The notes below the pieces were generated by a model. The model ran no database searches. It saw only the letters and a list, made by a program, of their open reading frames with translations, and had not been told where the DNA came from. Shown in pieces: positions 58,501 through 64,000 of a DNA stretch of 64,000 nucleotides (the stretch's first letter is position 1; every line of letters starts with the position of its first letter). Source of the stretch: Lycocorax pyrrhopterus obiensis (Eukaryota; Chordata; Aves; Passeriformes; Paradisaeidae); assembly GCA_014706295.1 (NCBI GenBank), contig JACSVZ010000007.1, positions 8,176,808 to 8,240,807 of the forward strand. Reading direction: 5' to 3'. Position numbers and translations under genes: made by a program.

Positions 58501-61500
58501 GTTCAGTTTTTGAGGTGCCTGGTATCAAACTCCAGACAGCCAAAGTGTCCCTGGAGCCACTCCAGGGCCCCACACTCAGTGTGTAGGGACTGTAACTCCA
58601 GCCGTTGTGGCAAGGCAGCCCCAGTTCCTATGGGGCTGGTTCAGCTCCAGGTGTGTGGACATACCAGTCATACACAACTATCCCTTGTGTTCCTCTTGGA
58701 CCTCCCAGAGCTGTGCTTCCCAAAATGCAGCAGCCATAGCATTTTAAGGAACACTCTCTGCCCAGCAGCTCTGGGACTCCCAGACTGTAGAATCATTGAA
58801 TTGTTCAGGTTGGAAATGCCCTCTGAGGTCATGGAGTCCAGCTGTTCCCCCAGCACTGCCAAGGCCACCACTAACATATGTCCCCAAGTGTCACATCCAC
58901 ATGGCTTTTAAATCCCTCCAGGGATGGGGGCTCCACCACAGCCCTGGGCAGCCTGTGCCAAGGCTGGACAGCCTTTCCATTAAGAAATTTTCCCCAATAT
59001 CCAACTTAAACCTCCCCTGGCACAACTTAAGGCTGTTTCTTCTTGTCCTGTCTCTTGTTCCCTGGGAGCAGAGCCTGACTCCACTCTCCTCTCAGGGCAT
59101 TGTGGGGAGCAAGAAGGTCCCCCCTGAGTCTCCTTTTCTTTGGATGCGCCAGTCCCTTCCCAGCACAAGATTTGTGTGCCTGCAGCACAGAAAGCTGAAT
59201 GAAACTGCTTTTCCAAGGAAAGATGGTACAAAAGTGCCTGGAGCAGGCTGTGTCCTGCTGGAGTGGGAGTCGGTGCCTGCCCCATCCCAGGGTTCTTGTG
59301 GCCCTGAGGCGTCTCTGCTTCAGGCAGGGGCATGAGCTGGGTGACAACTCTGGCATTAAATCAGTGATGTCATTTTTGCGTAGGAAAATGAATGGTTTTG
59401 CCAGAGGGCTTTCCAAATAACCCCGAAGCCAGCTCTTCCCAGCAGCACCAGTTTCCACCTTAACATGGGGAACAGCAAGCTGTCCCTCGAAAATAACCAG
59501 TTTAAATTGAGCATCCCGTTGCTGGAGGGTGATTTAGGGAAGTGTCCTGCCTTCCAGTGCCAGGACATGCTGGGAATTGGGGTTTCTTCCCCCAGAGGAC
59601 TGTGGGATTCTGTCACAAACTTCCCTCCTTGGAATTGGTTGCTTTGACAGTGAATTAGTCATCTGGAGGCAAAACCTGGTCTTGGCAACTTTTGGGGACC
59701 TCTTCAGTCTTTGATAATTAACTTAGGTAATACCTAGTACCTGTTATTGACAGATTATTAAGATGACAGATTTTGGGGGTTAGTCTCTTCCTGCTTCCCT
59801 GATGCCTGATATTCCAGGTCTTGGCTCATTGCTGCTTTGCATTGTAGCAGCTCAAATCCTCCCCATCCCATGTTATCCTTCTGGAAGGATCCCCACCACC
59901 AAAACACAGAGCAGTGACCATCTCTCCTTTTTAATTTCCAGCTCTTGTCACTGGCTCTGGTGGGTCCTAGCTCTTTCCCCACTGTTTCCCACGTTGGCTT
60001 TGGCTCTGGGCACAGTGTCCAGCCAGCTGCTGGCACTGCCAGGGTGGTGGTAGGACAAGGACTGACCTGTCCTTCCTTCTTCTGCAGCCCTGAGCACAGA
60101 AGCAACCAATCCAAGCTCAGACAAAGAGGCAGAATCTGAGGAGCCCCAGGAAAAAGCAAAATCACAAGGGGCTCCAAAAATGGAAGAGGAGGAGCAGGAT
60201 CTAAAGGTATGGAGAGGCAGAGGTGCATGTCCGTGAGATGAGGGATTTGATGGGTGCTCCAGCTGCCAGCAGGGACAAGGGACATGCTGGCTCCCCCAGC
60301 CACGTCTTCCCTGGGAACAGCGGAGCTTTGGGCTCTGGATTTGGCCCACCTGATGCTTTTAAAGCTCAGATCCCGGTGTGGCTGTGGGAACAGCTTGAGA
60401 AGGAAGGGCCATGCAGGACTGGGACAATATCCTATCTCCAGTAGGATTCAGCAGCAAAAGCTTGGATGAAAGGAGGGTGCGGGGGGGCAAAGACTGAGCC
60501 CTGGGTGGTGTTGTGACAGAGAACAACCAGTTTGATCTTGACTTTGTTTTTACCAATAACGATATTCCAGTCTCTGGCCCGGTCAGTCGTCCCGTTTCCA
60601 GGCTGAAGACTCCTCGTCCATAATCTCTCCGTTTCTTGAGGCTGACGGTACTGCTCTGCCCTTTGCCTGGCATTACTTTTAGATGCAAGCTGGGGAAGCC
60701 CTGGGGATTTCTGCAGCATCCTGCTGATAGCTCTTCTCTGAGCCTTGGTTTGCTCCTTTGGCTGCACTGGATCAATTCCCTGATCTATAGCAGAGCTCCA
60801 GGCTCTAGGGCAGTATGACAGAGCAGTAGGGAAGATCTTTCCCATTTGTCCTTTGGTCCCCATGTCACTTGTTAGCCTGAGATCTCCTGCAGCATAAAAT
60901 TTGGCTCTGGAGTATTTCTGTGATGTTAGGAAATGTCGTCACCTCCCTGTGGCAGATGGGGAATCGCTGGCTCGTGGTGGAGCCCGGTGGAACCTGCAGT
61001 GAGAGTTGCCCATCCCTGTCCTCATTTCCCACCACTTAAATAATTTTTCTGGTGTGAAAGGGAAGGGCTTTGGTGCTGTCCTTGTGAAATATCCCACATC
61101 TCTCCCATAAAACAACTCCTTAAAGGATTTTGAGATGTGACATTCCCAGACCAAAACTGAGCCTCCTTTGGTGCAGCATCCATTTGAGACTTGGTTTTTA
61201 AATGAATTTATTTAAATTAAAAGAAGAAAAGTCTGTGGCAGGGCTGGACTGGCTGGTCCCCTGTGCTGTCCCCTCTCCTTTCGGTCCCAGTGGGCGCTGT
61301 GACGGACCGTGTGGTGCTTTTCCATGCAGGATTCCCTTAGAGCTGTCCGAGGAATGCCGGCTCCCTGGGTAACCGGTACCGTTTGCTCATCGGGTTGGGA
61401 TCTCTCTGGTTACAGGAGCTGCGCCGGGGCCACTGCTGCCAAGTCACCCTCTGCTTTGGGATGTTCCCTGACTTCTCCAGAGCCACGTTAACGTGGGAAT

Positions 61501-63959
61501 TCATATGCCTGCTTCGAGCTTCTCTAGGGCTTGTTTGTCTGGCCCTTCCCCTCTCTGGAGATAGATGCTGCCTTGGTGGCTTTGGTGGACATTCCAAAGC
61601 CTCTTCTGAGGAGTGAAGCTAAAAGTAGACATTTTTAGAGCCCTCCTTAAAGCAATGGTGATGCCACTTGCAGGCATCCCTGTTCCTGCTTCTGATTCCT
61701 TTCTGGCTTGTGGCTGCTTCCATGCAGTGCCCCCAGTCAGGGGGATGGACACAGGGATCCCCGTGTCCCCAGACTGGAGGTTTCACTCCCATGGGATGCT
61801 GGGGTTGAGTAGCTGTGGTCACCATGGGCTGACCTGAGTTTTGATGTAGCTGCTGCCTCTGCTCTGGAGTAAATCCAGAGCTGTTATCTCTTTCTAGTGC
61901 TTTCCAGCTAGTTCCTCTGGAAAGTGATTTTTTACAGAACCTGGAATCACATCCTGGCCCATTTATTTGGGAAACATTGTTAGATACCTGCCATGGCGAT
62001 GGAGCTGTAACTCCAAAGTACCAGAGCAACCCAAGTCCGTGCTGTTGTTCTGCACGGAGTTGAGCGCGGTCTGTGGAGGAGCTGTCACCCAGCCACCCAC
62101 ACTACCCTGTCCCTGGGGTGCAGGATGTAGCAGGACTTAACAGAGGGGGTGACAGCCACACAGAGCCAGGGTGGCACGTCCTGGTCCCGCCAGGCTGAGG
62201 GGGTGCAGGTGGTCCTGAGCGGTGTTTCCCAAGAGCCGCGGGGCCACAGCTGCCCGATGCTGCTCCCAGAGGGCGGCTCTTGACTCTGCCCTTTCTCCTG
62301 GCAGTTTCAGATTGGAGAGCTGGCAAATACTCTGACTAGTAAATTGGAGTTCCTGGGCATCAACAGACAATCTATCTCCAACTTCCACATGTTGCTGTTG
62401 CAGACAGAGGTAACCGAGCCTTCGCCCCTCGCTCCGGCCTTGTGTTCCGGAGCGGATCGGATGCAATCTGCCGTCCGAGCGCCGGTGCTGCGTGAGCCTT
62501 GTGGCGCCTCACTGCGCAGGGCCCTCCCTTCCTCGGCGGGGGGAGAGCGTGGCTTGGCGTGGAGGTGGGGTGTCCTCCTCCTGGCCCCCCGCGTCCCGTG
62601 CCGGAAGGGAGCCTCCCGATCCTCGAGTCCTGTTCCCCCTGGGGCCGCTGGCAGCCCACCTCACCGGCTTCCCCCGGTTCTTGCCCTCTAGACCCGCATT
62701 GCAGACTGGCGAGAAGGTGCTCTCAATGGAAACTACCTCAAACGCAAACTCCAAGATGCAGCCGAACAGCTTAAACAATACGAAATAAACGCGACCCCTA
62801 AAGGCTGGTCCTGCCACTGGGACAGGTACGCGCTCTCCTCCTTTCTCACCTTTCATCTCTGACATCTCAGACATGATTTGTGACCATCAACCACCCGACG
62901 ACGCTGGCGCCGTCCCTCTGGCAGACTGAGAGTGGCTTCTGTTAGTGCTGGGCAGGCAGAGAAACGTCCGGCACTCGCAGAGTTTGGGCCAGCCACCAAA
63001 CTGGAGGATCCAAACGGAGTGCCCAGTGCTTTGCGACGGAGCCGATTCCCTGATGGACAGAGCTTGTTGTCCCTCTCGCGAGTGTCCAGCGCTGTGGAGG
63101 GCGGGCCTGGGGGGTCGCGCATGCGAGAGCTCTGTGAACTTTGCAGGATCTCTGGATCAACTCTTCTGACCAACAGCTCTTCCAAAGGACAAACTTCAAC
63201 TCACCGACGGAATGAAGAACAAGATTTCTGTCTCCTGCCAGCAGGTCAGACCCAAACATTTCTTTGTCTATTTGGCTTTCTTGATTAATTTTCCTTTGTT
63301 TGAAATCTTTGCTCTTTTGTTTTTCAGCTCCCAGATCCGCTCCCTCTCTCTAGCATTCACTGTGTGTTTGACACCAAGAGTATCATAAAAAACTGCGCAC
63401 CATGGGGTAGGGGGGCAGCCGCTTCCCTCCATTGGGCTGTTCCCTGGTGCCTCTTCTCGGAGGGAGACTTTCGGCCAAGGCCACGCTGAAAGTCCTGATG
63501 TTAGCGAGACGTCGCCGGCGTTCCTGGCCCTCCCCTCCCTTGGAGCGGGGGGCTCAGGGCGACGTTCCCGCAGCCAGCGATAGCAAATAGCTTTGAGCGA
63601 GTCGGCTCGGGCCTCTCCTGCCTCTGTCCTCAAAGTTGTTTGTTGTGTGTGGGAGAGTGGCAGCCCCGCTGCACGAGGGTCTCCCCTGCGAGAGCGCACC
63701 GCTGTCGTGGGCAGGCCCGCTTCGGAGTGTCAGGGGCGGAGAAGGGAAGCTGAAGCCTCCTTCTCTTTCTTGTGATCTAGGGAGCATAGACGCTATTTCT
63801 ATGTTAACGAGCGCTCGGGAGAGTCGCAGTGGGAGTTCCCCGATGGGGAGGACGAAGAGGAGGGACAGCGAAGCGCCGACAGAAAACCTGACGGTCCTCC
63901 AAAGCCACCTCCCAAAGACAAAGGAGAGCACACCGAGGAGCCTGCTGAGCGCCCCACAG
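55340..63959 (+). CDS. FNBP4: Formin-binding protein 4 (partial, N-terminal 634 residues)
   Basis: Exons: 55340-55463, 55622-55702, 56444-56580, 56719-56920, 57011-57161, 57239-57359, 57526-57864, 57952-58162, 60088-60206, 62305-62409, 62692-62825, 63781-63959; the gene continues past the window. The start MGKKARAAPGRRPILQLSPP matches the family. Two WW domains are clear: residues about 187-215 (EVWDENTGCYYYWN...WELP) and about 567-596 (WSCHWDR...YFYVNE...WEFP), each with two signature Trp and a Pro. Acidic and Ser-rich linkers lie between. WW domains bind proline-rich segments; the family was named for binding the FH1 region of formins. It follows NUP160 in the same direction, as in human. 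The C-terminal proline-rich part is not in view. Confidence 0.96.
58788..59150 (-). mobile_element. CR1 3' fragment, antisense
   Basis: Antisense landmarks GAATTGTTCAGGTTGGAAAT, CAGCACTGCCAAGGCCACC, GGCTTTTAAATCCCTCC, CCAATATCCAACTTAAACC. It is the only clear CR1 in FNBP4, in the intron 58163-60087. Confidence 0.92.
60207..62304 (+). other. Large FNBP4 intron
   Basis: Mostly unremarkable sequence. A 143-codon minus-strand open frame at 60432-60863 is discussed as a finding. No CR1 or RNA gene was recognised. Confidence 0.5.
62826..63780 (+). other. FNBP4 intron of unusual composition
   Basis: It contains CpG-containing stretches (for example about 63060-63130 and 63480-63720) not seen in the other FNBP4 introns, with no CR1 landmarks and no recognised gene. 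An exon-like segment, bounded by TTTGCAG at about 63147 and CAG|GTCAG at about 63243, is not supported by any known protein. Confidence 0.4.
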
Positions 63960-64000
63960 GTACGCCTCGCTGACAGTGGGGGGTCCTGGCCCCAAAGCGG

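Noticed and set aside
1..64000. CRISPR arrays, operons, tRNA or rRNA genes
   Set aside because: The tandem arrays lack the regular repeat-spacer pattern of CRISPR, the genes are spliced eukaryotic ones, and no tRNA or rRNA signature was recognised on reading.

Overview
This window is vertebrate nuclear DNA and almost certainly comes from a bird. The genes are split into many short exons with GT/AG boundaries. The introns hold many remnants of CR1 LINEs (the usual bird retrotransposon), one LTR fragment, and GC-rich minisatellites. I see no SINE-like elements and nothing prokaryotic. I recognised the genes by recalling their family protein sequences; no search was run. The reading phase was checked across every exon junction given here, so the exon coordinates should be right to within a base or two.

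Layout, left to right: (1) CHURC1 on the minus strand, entering from the left edge, first three coding exons only. (2) SPTB (erythroid beta-spectrin) on the plus strand, first coding ATG at 5981. It has two possible 3' ends: a short form ending at 17004 (2143 codons) and a long form with a PH domain ending at 20787 (2327 codons). (3) PLEKHG3, a DH-PH RhoGEF on the minus strand, convergent with SPTB, coding 26955 down to 21973, with a GC-rich 5' region reaching about 29.6 kb. (4) NUP160 on the plus strand, 35 coding exons from 30968 to 54531. (5) FNBP4 on the plus strand from 55340, running off the right edge after its second WW domain.

The left part (1 to about 31 kb) is very GC rich and full of minisatellites. 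The right part (31 to 64 kb) is closer to ordinary composition and full of CR1 remnants. The change falls at the PLEKHG3/NUP160 boundary. In human, CHURC1-SPTB-PLEKHG3 lie together on 14q23 and NUP160-FNBP4 together on 11p11.2, so this boundary also joins two human synteny blocks.

The genes do not form one pathway: CHURC1 is a zinc-binding developmental regulator, SPTB a membrane-skeleton protein, PLEKHG3 a Rho-family exchange factor, NUP160 a nuclear-pore scaffold subunit and FNBP4 a WW-domain adaptor. I found no undescribed biological system. The points most worth a second look are the synteny and composition junction, the two SPTB 3' ends separated by an intron packed with minisatellites, an 8-nt microexon and an in-frame cassette-like exon in PLEKHG3, CR1 remnants that supply splice-acceptor sequence, and an LTR lying against a splice donor.
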